A stretch of 64,000 nt of DNA, taken from assembly GCA_035507035.1 (NCBI GenBank), contig DATJOJ010000032.1, positions 44,593 to 108,592 of the forward strand, in the 5' to 3' direction. A program made the position numbers and the translations under genes. Source of the DNA: DATJOJ01 sp035507035. GTDB taxonomy: Bacteria; Acidobacteriota; Terriglobia; Terriglobales; Acidobacteriaceae. Below are positions 8,227-16,657 of the stretch, in pieces (position 1 is the first letter of the stretch; every line of letters starts with the position of its first letter). Under the pieces are notes generated by a model. That model was given only the letters and a program-made list of their open reading frames with translations. It searched no databases and was not told the DNA's origin.

Positions 8227-9846
8227 TTACTGAGCCGATTTCTTCTTGGGCGTCGCCCGCGGATGATCCGGAACCGCTTTGACTTTGGATTCATCCACTG
8301 GTTCCGTGCCTTCACCGGAGAAGGTTGCGCCGGCAGGCACGACCCAGTATTCGGCAGTGGTGGTGCCAGCGCTGCCGGTACGGGTCTCGATGCGGCTAGG
8401 ATCGATACCCAACTTGGCTTCGCCGCCGGTCAGATAAGCCTTCGAATCAACGGCGCGTTCGGCGGCCAGATTCTTGCGCTTCTCGTCCGGTGCAGAGTTG
8501 CCGACGATGACCAATTTGCTGTCAGCGTTCTGCTGCAGGTTCTTGGCGACGTCGTCGAGGATGGCCTTGCAGGTGTTGTCGACGCGCCACGGCTTCACCT
8601 TGTTGGGGAAGTCGCACTGGCTCAACTTGCTGGCCTGCGGCGGCGGCGGTGGCGGGTTCTCCACGTTGACTTGCGTGCTGGCTACCTGCGACTTCAAGCC
8701 CCGCGAGTCAGTACAAGTGGCGTTTACGGTAATGGGACCTGGAGAAGCGCCCGTGGTATTCAGGGTAGCGGTGCTGCCGCTGCCGCTGATGGTGCCGCTG
8801 GAGGCGTTCCAGTCACCAACCGTGACGGGAACGTTATCCGGGCTGGTGCAAGTGCAAGTGATGGTGGAGCTGCCACCCGCCTGCAACGAGCTCGGACTCG
8901 CCGAGCAGGACAAGGTCGGCGGGTTCTTCGGCGGTTCTTTCACAGTGAAAGTGGCCGAGCAGGTCGCGGTGTTGTTCTTCTTCTGCTTGGGATCGGTGAT
9001 GGTGGCGGTCGCGGTGTAAGAGCCCCCGGCGATGCCGTTGGTATCGATGCTGGCGGTATTGTCTTTGCCAGTGATTTTGCCGCCGTTGCTGCTCCAAGCG
9101 TAGTTCAGGGTGTGCTTCGGATTGAAGTCCTTCCCCGTCGCGGTTGCGGTAACCGGTTCTCCAACCATGACTTCGGTTGGTTGCACCGAGCAACTAGCGC
9201 TGGGAGGAGTTGAGGGCGGATAACCGAAATACCATTCGATACCAGTGCGCAACCGCGCCCCGTCGAAGTTTGGACGCCGCAGGCTGGGGAAGCTGGAGGA
9301 AACATTGTCGGAGAAATTCTGGTGCGCCCAGACGTAATCGGCCTCAAACAGCCGGACGCCGAAGTGGCGGGTGAACTTCATATCCATGCCGCCGCCGAGG
9401 ATGGCTCCAATACCGTCGTGGCTACCCAAGCCGGAAATATCCGTGCGGTTCCAGCTAAGCAGCGCGTTGACGAATAGATTGACGCCTTCGTGTCGAGTTT
9501 CCAACTTGGGGCCGACGGAGACGGTTTGCTCGCTCGTCAGATCGGTCCAATTGCGGCCGTAGTCGCCTACCAAGCCGACATATTTTGCGAAGTTATAGGT
9601 AAAACTGCCACCCGCGCCATCGCCCATGTCGCGCAGAGTCTGGGGGATAGGAGCAGTGGCCGGTTGAAACGGTGTCGGAACGGTTGCGCCGGGATGCAGC
9701 CACTGATATCCGGCAAAGATTTCGTATTTGGGGGTCTCTTCGTCATCTTGGGCAAAGGCACCCACAGAAAGCAGAAGTAAAGTGAAAATGCTGAGGTAAC
9801 CGAGAATCAGTACACGCCCACCACGTGCTTTCCTGGAAACAGGCAT
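8227..9846 (-). CDS. Outer-membrane beta-barrel protein with Ig-like repeats and OmpA-like C-terminus
   Basis: A 539-residue protein. After a signal peptide (cleavage near GAFAQ) residues of about 40-220 look like an OmpA/porin-type barrel with the usual GYQWLHPG start, alternating strands and a terminal GIEWYFGY. Then come two Ig/PKD-like domains (about 220-405), a Pro-rich linker (PPPPPP) and an OmpA-like domain with the pattern LDDVAKNLQQNADSKLVIVGNSA...AAERAVDSKAYL. The start is the ATG at 9846-9844, which has GGAGGAG four bases upstream. It probably links the outer membrane to the wall, but the C-terminal domain is shorter and less canonical than E. coli OmpA, so peptidoglycan binding is uncertain. 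It is divergent to the NtrC-type regulator. Confidence 0.85.
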   Translation of the reverse strand: MPVSRKARGGRVLILGYLSIFTLLLLSVGAFAQDDEETPKYEIFAGYQWLHPGATVPTPFQPATAPIPQTLRDMGDGAGGSFTYNFAKYVGLVGDYGRNWTDLTSEQTVSVGPKLETRHEGVNLFVNALLSWNRTDISGLGSHDGIGAILGGGMDMKFTRHFGVRLFEADYVWAHQNFSDNVSSSFPSLRRPNFDGARLRTGIEWYFGYPPSTPPSASCSVQPTEVMVGEPVTATATGKDFNPKHTLNYAWSSNGGKITGKDNTASIDTNGIAGGSYTATATITDPKQKKNNTATCSATFTVKEPPKNPPTLSCSASPSSLQAGGSSTITCTCTSPDNVPVTVGDWNASSGTISGSGSTATLNTTGASPGPITVNATCTDSRGLKSQVASTQVNVENPPPPPPQASKLSQCDFPNKVKPWRVDNTCKAILDDVAKNLQQNADSKLVIVGNSAPDEKRKNLAAERAVDSKAYLTGGEAKLGIDPSRIETRTGSAGTTTAEYWVVPAGATFSGEGTEPVDESKVKAVPDHPRATPKKKSAQ

Positions 9847-9971
9847 ATATCTCCTCCAAAATGCTAGCAATAGTGTCCATGCTCGTCATACAGATTGGGG
9901 ATCCCTCGCATGGAAAAATGTAAATGACCTAAACGGCAAGTTCGACTTTGATGAGAGCGGCGGTACTTATG

Positions 9972-9986
9972 ATACTCAACGAGTAT
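9972..9986. promoter_or_regulatory. 15-bp palindrome between divergent genes
   Basis: ATACTC (9972-9977), AAC, GAGTAT (9981-9986) form a perfect inverted repeat in the 265-base region between the minus-strand barrel gene and the plus-strand response regulator. The geometry suits a dimeric DNA-binding protein. A TTGACA at 10015-10020 lies nearby, but no good -10 is found at the right spacing. Confidence 0.4.
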
Positions 9987-10111
9987 AAATTCCGTCCAGT
10001 GGAGCAGTCTCAGATTGACACGTTTTCGCGACACATCGACAGCAGCAAGGTAAACTGTGGGATGTTTGCACGCAAATGGAAGTGTAGCGGAAAAATTGAG
10101 CGAAACCACAT

Positions 10112-11509
10112 ATGAGTCAAGAGAAAGTACTCATCGTAGAAGACGAAGAAAATGAGCGGACGGGTCTGGCCGAAATTATCTCCTCTTGGGGATATCGGGC
10201 GGACACGGCTCGCGATGGCGTCGAGGGCTACGAAAAAGTTACGAGTTGGTCGCCGTCGGTGGTGGTGACCGATTTGAAGATGCCGCGCATGGATGGAATG
10301 GAGCTGCTGGAACGGATTGGCGAGAACGGCGCCCTCAAAGTAGTTGTAGTGACGGCACAGGGAACGATTGACAGCGCGGTTCAGGCGATGCGCATCGGCG
10401 CCTACGACTACATTACAAAACCGATTGACACCAATCGCCTACGGACGATTCTGCAAAATGCGACGGCACTGCTTGGGGCTCAGGTCGAGCTGGAAGTCAC
10501 CCGGCGCAAGCTGCGCGATACCGGGTCGCTGGGAACTTTGGTAGGGGGTTCGGGAAAGATGCAGGAAATCTTCCGGTTGATCGAGCTCGTGGCTCCGAGT
10601 ACGGCATCGGTTCTGATTACGGGCGCGAGCGGCACGGGAAAAGAGCTTGTGGCGCGGACCATCCATGAACTCAGCCCGCGGCGCCCACGAACATTCGTAG
10701 CGATCAATTGCGCCGCAATTCCAGAGACGTTGATCGAAAGCGAAATTTTCGGCCATGAGAAGGGAGCCTTCACGGGGGCGCTGGAACGGCGAACGGGCTG
10801 CTTCGAACTAGCGGAAGGCGGAACCTTGCTGCTGGACGAGATTGGCGAGATGCCGGTTGCGACGCAGGCCAAGTTGCTACGGGTTTTGGAAGACCGCAAG
10901 TTGCGGCGGTTGGGAAGCAAAGTTGAAACCACTGTGGATGTGCGAGTGCTGGCAGCCACGAACAAGGTTCCGGAAGAAGCCGTGGCGCGGGGCGAGCTTC
11001 GCAACGATCTTTATTATCGGCTGAACGTGTTCAACATCCACATGCCGATGCTGCGCGAACACAAAGAGGACATTCCCGCGCTGGTGGAATTTTTGCTCAA
11101 AGATATGAGCGCGAAGCATGGTCGAAAGGTGGCCGCGGTCAGCGAGGCGGTGCTCAATTCGTTTCAAGCCTACTCATGGCCGGGAAATGTTCGCGAGTTG
11201 CGCAATACGCTGGAGCGCGCGGTGATCGTGTGCGAGGGTTCGGTGGTCGAGACCAAACATCTGCCACCGGATTTTGGGCGGGCCGCGGTTCGGCCCTCCT
11301 CGGGAGATCCCGACGCGGTACACCTGGGCGTCGGAACGACGGTGCGGGAGGCAGAAAAGATGCTGATCCTGAAGACGCTGGAATCGACCAGTAACAACAA
11401 AACCCGGGCAGCAGAAATCCTCGGGATCAGCTTGAAGACGCTTCATAATAAGTTGAAGGAGTACGGCAGCGCCGTCGACGATAAGGATGAGCCGGCGGAA
11501 ACGATGTAG
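10112..11509 (+). CDS. NtrC-family sigma-54-dependent response regulator
   Basis: A 465-residue three-domain activator. The receiver (1-120) has the acidic pair DEE, the phosphoacceptor D54 in VVVTDLKMP and Lys in YITKPID. The AAA+ domain has Walker A GASGTGKE at about 171-178, the sigma-54-contacting GAFTGA loop, Walker B GGTLLLDEIGEMP and a WPGNVREL arginine-finger region. The C-terminal Fis-type helix-turn-helix is in NKTRAAEILGISLKTLHNKLKEYG. Phosphorylation by the kinase encoded six bases downstream should drive open-complex formation at sigma-54 promoters. Targets cannot be told from the window; I saw no clear -24/-12 element nearby. Confidence 0.95.
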   Translation: MSQEKVLIVEDEENERTGLAEIISSWGYRADTARDGVEGYEKVTSWSPSVVVTDLKMPRMDGMELLERIGENGALKVVVVTAQGTIDSAVQAMRIGAYDYITKPIDTNRLRTILQNATALLGAQVELEVTRRKLRDTGSLGTLVGGSGKMQEIFRLIELVAPSTASVLITGASGTGKELVARTIHELSPRRPRTFVAINCAAIPETLIESEIFGHEKGAFTGALERRTGCFELAEGGTLLLDEIGEMPVATQAKLLRVLEDRKLRRLGSKVETTVDVRVLAATNKVPEEAVARGELRNDLYYRLNVFNIHMPMLREHKEDIPALVEFLLKDMSAKHGRKVAAVSEAVLNSFQAYSWPGNVRELRNTLERAVIVCEGSVVETKHLPPDFGRAAVRPSSGDPDAVHLGVGTTVREAEKMLILKTLESTSNNKTRAAEILGISLKTLHNKLKEYGSAVDDKDEPAETM

Positions 11510-11515
11510 CCACTT

Positions 11516-13390
11516 ATGCGTCGGAGAACCCAGATCGTTCTTTCCATCACCCTGATGGTGACGTGTCTGGTTTCGTATTTTTCTTACGTCTATGTCTCGC
11601 AAATTTTGCGGCAGCAGTTGCGAACCACGCATGATACAGCCTTCTATCTCGTCTCTCAGATGGTCTATCTGGCGAGCAATGCGGTGCCAGACCTGACCAG
11701 CACGCGAGTCAATACCAACGATCCGCAAGCTGTAAGCCGCGCGGTAGCGTATTACCTTTCGACTGACTCTGATCTGAACGCGATGTTGGAGTCGGTGGTG
11801 GGAAACTGGCCGATTGTGTACGACGCGGCGATTGTAGACGTGAACGGACGGGCGATTCTCCACAGCAATCCCGACCTGGTCGGCAAACAGGTCACGGCGC
11901 GGCCGGATTTTCAATTGCTGCAGCAGGCCCATTTCCGCCAACAACTCAGCATGGTGTATAACCCCCCGACGGTCTACGAATTCAGCCGGCCGTTGCAGTT
12001 GAATGGGGCGCCATTCGGAAGTGTTCGCCTGGGAATCTCCACTGTTTTTATCAAGGATGACGTCACGCCCCGGTTGCGGCATGCGTTCGCCTTTTCTGTA
12101 ACTGCGATTTTCCTTTCATTATTGCTCTCCGCCGTGCTCTCGCATATTGCTTTTGCTCCCTTGAAGGAATTGAGCCGCACCCTCGACAGCGCAACGGCAG
12201 GGGAAGCAGTCTCCGACGCGGCAGAGCGCCATGATGAATACGGATTGATCAGCTTGAAGATTGCCGACCTCGGCCGGCAGGTGCGCGATGCCAAGGAAAT
12301 TTTCTCGGCTTTGAAAGACAACGTCGACCAGATCATGGCCAATTTACAGGATGGCCTGATGCTGTTCACACGGGATGCGCAGGTGGTTCTGGTAAGCGCT
12401 TCGGTGGAACAATTCTTGAAGCGTCCGCGCGGCGAACTGCTGGGCAGAAATGTGCGGGATATATTTTCCACCGACTCGCCGCTGGATTCGCTGATCTTGG
12501 CGACTTTTCGGAACCGACAGCCGATCGAGCAACAAGAAGTCGAGGTGTGGGAGGGGATGCACGTCCAGGTTTCGCTCGACTTTATTCAGGAGCGAGGCAC
12601 GCCGATCGGTGCGCTCCTGATACTGCGGGACACGGAATCGGCGCGAAGGATCGAGGACGAAATCGAGTTATCCCGCCGGATGTCGGCAAGCGGCCGGCTG
12701 ACGCGCGGTGTAGCTCATGAAGTGAAGAATCCGATCAATGCCATTGTGCTGCACTTGCAGCTACTGCGAAATAAGCTGGAACAGACGGATCCGGATACAC
12801 GGCGCCACATGGACATCATCGACAGCGAGATTCATCGTCTCGACCGGGTGGTGCAAATTTTGGTGGACTTCACGCGTCCGCGCGATTTGCGCGTGGAGGA
12901 GATGGACCTGCGGCCGCTCCTGAACGAGGTCGTTCTGCTGGCAGCACCGGAGGCGGAACAACACGGAGTCACGATTTCTCGAGAGTTGGGAACGGAACCG
13001 CTGAATGTGAGAGTCGATAGCGACGCGATGAAGCTGGCAATTTTTAATGTCATGCTGAATGGCATCCAAGCCATGCCCGGCGGCGGGAAGCTCACGATTT
13101 CGGCTCAGCGAGAAGAAACAGGCGTGGTGGTTTCGATTCAGGACCAGGGAGGCGGAATTCCTCCAGAAGTCCAAGAGAAAATTTTTGAATTGTATTTCAC
13201 AACCAAGAAGGGCGGCAGCGGAATCGGATTGGCGCAAACTTATCAAGTGATGCAATGGCATTACGGGTCGGTGGATTTCGAATCCCTGGATGGGCAGGGA
13301 ACAACGTTTCGGCTACGGCTGCCATTGGCCGAAGAGGCCCGGGGCAATGGCCAAGTGACGATGCAAACTCTGACCACGCGCGGCGATTGA
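11516..13390 (+). CDS. Membrane sensor histidine kinase, partner of the NtrC-type regulator
   Basis: A 624-residue sensor kinase. An N-terminal membrane segment (about 8-30), a periplasmic sensor of about 150 residues resembling the Cache/PDC type, a second membrane segment (about 190-215), a HAMP-like linker, a PAS domain (about 275-380, LQDGLMLFTRDAQVV) and a transmitter follow in order. The phosphorylated His is about residue 401 in GVAHEVKNPIN; the ATPase part has N-box MLNGIQAM, G1 DQGGGIP and GSGIGLA. The AHEVKNP form is typical of NtrB/ZraS-type kinases paired with sigma-54 activators. It starts six bases after the regulator gene and forms a two-gene operon with it. Confidence 0.94.
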   Translation: MRRRTQIVLSITLMVTCLVSYFSYVYVSQILRQQLRTTHDTAFYLVSQMVYLASNAVPDLTSTRVNTNDPQAVSRAVAYYLSTDSDLNAMLESVVGNWPIVYDAAIVDVNGRAILHSNPDLVGKQVTARPDFQLLQQAHFRQQLSMVYNPPTVYEFSRPLQLNGAPFGSVRLGISTVFIKDDVTPRLRHAFAFSVTAIFLSLLLSAVLSHIAFAPLKELSRTLDSATAGEAVSDAAERHDEYGLISLKIADLGRQVRDAKEIFSALKDNVDQIMANLQDGLMLFTRDAQVVLVSASVEQFLKRPRGELLGRNVRDIFSTDSPLDSLILATFRNRQPIEQQEVEVWEGMHVQVSLDFIQERGTPIGALLILRDTESARRIEDEIELSRRMSASGRLTRGVAHEVKNPINAIVLHLQLLRNKLEQTDPDTRRHMDIIDSEIHRLDRVVQILVDFTRPRDLRVEEMDLRPLLNEVVLLAAPEAEQHGVTISRELGTEPLNVRVDSDAMKLAIFNVMLNGIQAMPGGGKLTISAQREETGVVVSIQDQGGGIPPEVQEKIFELYFTTKKGGSGIGLAQTYQVMQWHYGSVDFESLDGQGTTFRLRLPLAEEARGNGQVTMQTLTTRGD

Positions 13391-13470
13391 AATGTACTTC
13401 CGTGCAACGCGGCGGCTCTGTTTTCTGGACTACAATTTAGTCATCCATCCGATCGACTGAGCCGCTCATC

Positions 13471-14043
13471 ATGACTCTGGCCAAAATTACCGCCGGTGTT
13501 CTATTGCTCTGGCCGAGCATGGGCGGGATTGCATCCTGCGTTGCGCAATCGGCCCAGACCCAGCAGGCTCCAGCTTCTTCGCAAACCAGCGCGAACCAAC
13601 AAGCGGGACAGAGCCAAACGACATCGCCTTCGAAGCCCTGCTCTGAAACTTCCTCGAAATCGCAAGCTGGGTGCAAGTCTTCTTCGTCAAAGCCCAAGAC
13701 TAAGAAACAACCTGCTCACAAAGAAACGAAAGCTGACGAAGCGAACCCCAACACAAAGGTGATACGGAACGGCGGTACCGGCGAGCCAACTGTGGCCATC
13801 TCTTCCGATGAAGGTCAGCGGAAGGCACGAATTGACGAGACAAATCGCCTGTTGGGGGCCGCGGACCTGAACTTGAAGGATATTGCGGTACGTGGGGCCA
13901 GCGCCAGCCAGGAAGTCACGATCAAACAGATCCGCAGCTACATGGATGCGGCCAAGGCGGCGGTAAACAGCGGAGACATAGAGCGGGCATACAATCTGGC
14001 GAATAAAGCGAACATGCTGGCGGCCGACTTGAATGGGCACTAA
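13471..14043 (+). CDS. Secreted low-complexity protein with helical C-terminal domain, unknown function
   Basis: I do not recognise this 190-residue protein. It has a signal peptide (hydrophobic stretch 6-22, ending near CVAQ), then a Ser/Gln/Lys-rich low-complexity region with three Cys (about 26-90), then a helical domain ending in IRSYMDAAKAAVNSGDIERAYNLANKANMLAADL, a pattern of a single TPR-like helical pair. It lies 80 bases after the kinase gene on the same strand and could be read through from that operon. Convergent to the TPR protein gene. Confidence 0.72.
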   Translation: MTLAKITAGVLLLWPSMGGIASCVAQSAQTQQAPASSQTSANQQAGQSQTTSPSKPCSETSSKSQAGCKSSSSKPKTKKQPAHKETKADEANPNTKVIRNGGTGEPTVAISSDEGQRKARIDETNRLLGAADLNLKDIAVRGASASQEVTIKQIRSYMDAAKAAVNSGDIERAYNLANKANMLAADLNGH

Positions 14044-14062
14044 ATGTGACGGCGGCCTGATC

Positions 14063-15199
14063 TTACTTTCCCTTCGACCTCGCCGCGTTCACCTTCGCCA
14101 ACAACTCCTGTGCCGGCCGTTGCACTGGGCCGTTGATTTTGGCGGCTTCGGTCAACGCTTCCCGAGCCTCGGAGACTTTGTTCAGCTTGGCGTAGGCAAA
14201 TCCCAGGCGAAACAAAGCGATGGAATATTGCTGATCGTCGAGACCTTTGAGCAGGCCGGCCGCCGATTTTAACTGTGGGATTGCAGCCGCCGTTTTGTCC
14301 TGCTTCAGGTTTGCGTAACCGAGAGTGGAGTAAGCCGCGCCCGCAGAAATTTTTCGCGAGCGGTCAGCGTCGGGAGCGTCGGCCTTGGCAACATCCACTG
14401 CCTTTTGCGCGTAGGTGATGGCCTTGGCTGCGCTGCCGGGCTTCGGGTCATCGACGTAGGTCCCTGCAAGAAGCAGCAGCGCTGGTAAATTGTTGGGATC
14501 GCTGGCCAACGTTTTTTCGCCGTATGCAATCACGCGCGGCGTGTCCTTCAGTTCGGATAAAGACATCATGGCGTAGGAGCCGATGGAATCCTGGAAGCGC
14601 GAATTGGGAAATGCCGGCGTGAAGCGTTCGATCTCAGCCATGCGAGCCTTGGCGTCAGGCTCGGACGCGATGACATTAAATGCAGCTGCTTCCAAAAATT
14701 CGCAAGAGTTCTTGGCGGCGGTCTTCTCTTCCTCGACGCGCGCGGCGAAATCCTGATCGCTGACGCCCTCCGGCTTAGGCTGTTTGGGGATGGAGCTGCA
14801 AACCTCGCCGCCTCGCAAGGCGTAATCCATGGTCTTGGCATTGTCTTTCAACTGCTGTGCAATGCTCGCTTGGGAGACGAGGATGTCAAGATTACGAGGC
14901 GAGGCAGTCAGGGCCTTGTCACCGAAGGTCACCGCCTTCTGCAAATCGCCGCTGTTCTGGTACAACTGCGACATCTGCCAGTTGCCGTAAGCCACGGCGG
15001 CAGGATTCGAGGAAAATTTCTGTACGAAGTCTTCGTACATGGCAAGCTTCTTTTGCGCATCCTGCTCGTTGGAGATCGCGGTGAGCGCCTGATCTTCCGG
15101 CGTCCCCGCGGCGATCGTGATGCGATCTACCTGGGAGAATGCGAGGAAAGAAAAAACTGGAATCAGGATCACAGATAAGAAGCGACGGACGGGGCCCAT
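14063..15199 (-). CDS. Exported TPR-repeat protein
   Basis: A 378-residue protein with a signal peptide (RRFLSVILIPVFSFLAFS) and several tetratricopeptide repeats, for example AYGNWQMSQLYQNSGDLQKAVTFGDKAL near residues 67-95 and AAYSTLGYANLKQDKTAAAIPQLKSA near 290-320. The ATG at 15199-15197 was taken as start because GGAGGT precedes it by four bases; the frame is open 29 codons further upstream. TPR proteins mediate protein-protein contacts; the partner is unknown. Monocistronic, divergent from the glycosyltransferase gene. Confidence 0.88.
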   Translation of the reverse strand: MGPVRRFLSVILIPVFSFLAFSQVDRITIAAGTPEDQALTAISNEQDAQKKLAMYEDFVQKFSSNPAAVAYGNWQMSQLYQNSGDLQKAVTFGDKALTASPRNLDILVSQASIAQQLKDNAKTMDYALRGGEVCSSIPKQPKPEGVSDQDFAARVEEEKTAAKNSCEFLEAAAFNVIASEPDAKARMAEIERFTPAFPNSRFQDSIGSYAMMSLSELKDTPRVIAYGEKTLASDPNNLPALLLLAGTYVDDPKPGSAAKAITYAQKAVDVAKADAPDADRSRKISAGAAYSTLGYANLKQDKTAAAIPQLKSAAGLLKGLDDQQYSIALFRLGFAYAKLNKVSEAREALTEAAKINGPVQRPAQELLAKVNAARSKGK

Positions 15200-15301
15200 A
15201 CGCACCTCCAATTTCAGTCGCCCGCATCGTAGCTCCGAATGGATGCGGGTGCAAGGGCAATTGAAGCCGGATTGTCGTTGCTCCATGCTATATTCGGCTC
15301 A

Positions 15302-16639
15302 ATGAGCAGTGCCGAGGAGAGACGGCGAGTCGCGAACGCTCAGGTGGTCTCGGTACCCGCGGAAAACTCGCCTTTTTATCACTCGATTTACTTCATCACC
15401 CTGGCCGCGCTGGCGCTGCGGCTTGCAGTCATAACGATCGGCCACACGTATCGCATTACGCCGCGCGGTGATCATTTTCAATTTGCCTGGGAAGTGGGGC
15501 GTATCGCGCGTTCGATTGCGACCGGGCACGGCTTCTCTTCTCCCACTGATCTGCCGAGCGGTCCCACGGCATGGATGGCGCCGGTCTACACCTATATTCT
15601 TGCGGGAGTTTTCAAGCTATTCGGAGTGTATAGCCCGGCATCCGCGTGGGTGATTCTGGCGTTCAACAGTCTTTGCGCGGCGCTCACCTGCGTGACGATT
15701 TATCGTATTGGAGAAGAGATTTACGGCCTTGAGGTGGCGCGGTGGGCGGCGTGGACGTGGGCGATGTTTCCTTATCTTATTTATTGGCCGGTCCGCGTAG
15801 TCTATGACACGAGCTTTAGCGCATTTTTACTGAGTTTGTCATTATTGCTGACAATCCGAATGGCGAAGACAACTCCGCGTGCGCGGGAGTGGGTCGGCTT
15901 CGGTTTGCTGTGGGGAGTCATCGTTCTGACGAATCCGTCTTTGATGACGATGCTGACTTGTTCCCTGCTGTGGCTTCTATACCGGATGCGGCGGTGGCGA
16001 GCGTGGGCGATGGGTTCCACACTGTGTATAGTGGTTTGCATGGCGGTGGTGAGCCCGTGGCTAGCACGGAACTATCGGGTGTTCGGAAAGTTTGTTTTCA
16101 TTCGTGACAATCTCCCGCTCGAGCTTTACATGTCGAATAACCATGAATCGGTGGGGTTCTGGACGCGAAATGAGCATCCGGCGAATGACCGGCAAGCGAT
16201 GGAGAGATTTCATGAATTGGGCGAAGCGCGATACATGGCGGACAAAGGGCGGCAAGCGCGGGAGTTCATTCGAGACAATCCGGCGACATTTGCGGAATTT
16301 ACTCTGAAGCGCGCCCTCTACTTTTGGATTTCACCTCCGCAGGCGGCGATCGTCGGCGGGTATGACTTCGACATTTCGCGGCACATGAATTATTTTCTGG
16401 AGGCCGCGTTCGCCTTCGCGGGATTGTGGCTAAGTTTTCGGCGGCACATACCGGAGGCGTATCTGTTGGCGTGTTTTCTGCTGGTTTATCCGCTGCCCTA
16501 TTACATTGTCAGCCCGTATCCGCGCTATAAGCACCTGATCGAGCCGGAAATGTTATTGATGATCGTGTATTTGTTGTGGGAGGCGCGGACCGTTCAGGTT
16601 CGCTGGCCGCTGAAAGAGTCGCGGTTGGCCTCGTACTAG
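15302..16639 (+). CDS. Membrane glycosyltransferase of the GT39/ArnT-like (GT-C) type
   Basis: A 445-residue integral membrane protein with about nine to ten hydrophobic segments. Near the N-terminus, after the first segment, it has GDHFQFAWEVGRIARSIATGHGFSSP, the usual acidic first-loop motif of polyprenyl-phosphate-sugar-dependent mannosyl- or aminoarabinosyl-type transferases, and later a typical NP..L..LP pattern loop and PYPRYKH near the end. It would move a sugar from an undecaprenyl carrier to a lipid, glycan or protein on the periplasmic face. The ATG at 15302 is chosen because the frame upstream overlaps the divergent gene leader. It lies convergent to and next to the exopolysaccharide operon. 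Confidence 0.85.
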   Translation: MSSAEERRRVANAQVVSVPAENSPFYHSIYFITLAALALRLAVITIGHTYRITPRGDHFQFAWEVGRIARSIATGHGFSSPTDLPSGPTAWMAPVYTYILAGVFKLFGVYSPASAWVILAFNSLCAALTCVTIYRIGEEIYGLEVARWAAWTWAMFPYLIYWPVRVVYDTSFSAFLLSLSLLLTIRMAKTTPRAREWVGFGLLWGVIVLTNPSLMTMLTCSLLWLLYRMRRWRAWAMGSTLCIVVCMAVVSPWLARNYRVFGKFVFIRDNLPLELYMSNNHESVGFWTRNEHPANDRQAMERFHELGEARYMADKGRQAREFIRDNPATFAEFTLKRALYFWISPPQAAIVGGYDFDISRHMNYFLEAAFAFAGLWLSFRRHIPEAYLLACFLLVYPLPYYIVSPYPRYKHLIEPEMLLMIVYLLWEARTVQVRWPLKESRLASY

Positions 16640-16657
16640 ACGTTGCGATGGCCGCAT

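Noticed and set aside
8098..9213. Plus-strand open frame of 371 codons opposite the OmpA/Ig gene
   Set aside because: It is a mirror of the minus-strand gene, has Gly/Arg/Ala-rich composition and no ribosome site.
11174..12082. Minus-strand frame of 302 codons opposite the NtrC regulator and kinase genes
   Set aside because: Antisense to two confident genes, no recognisable motif.
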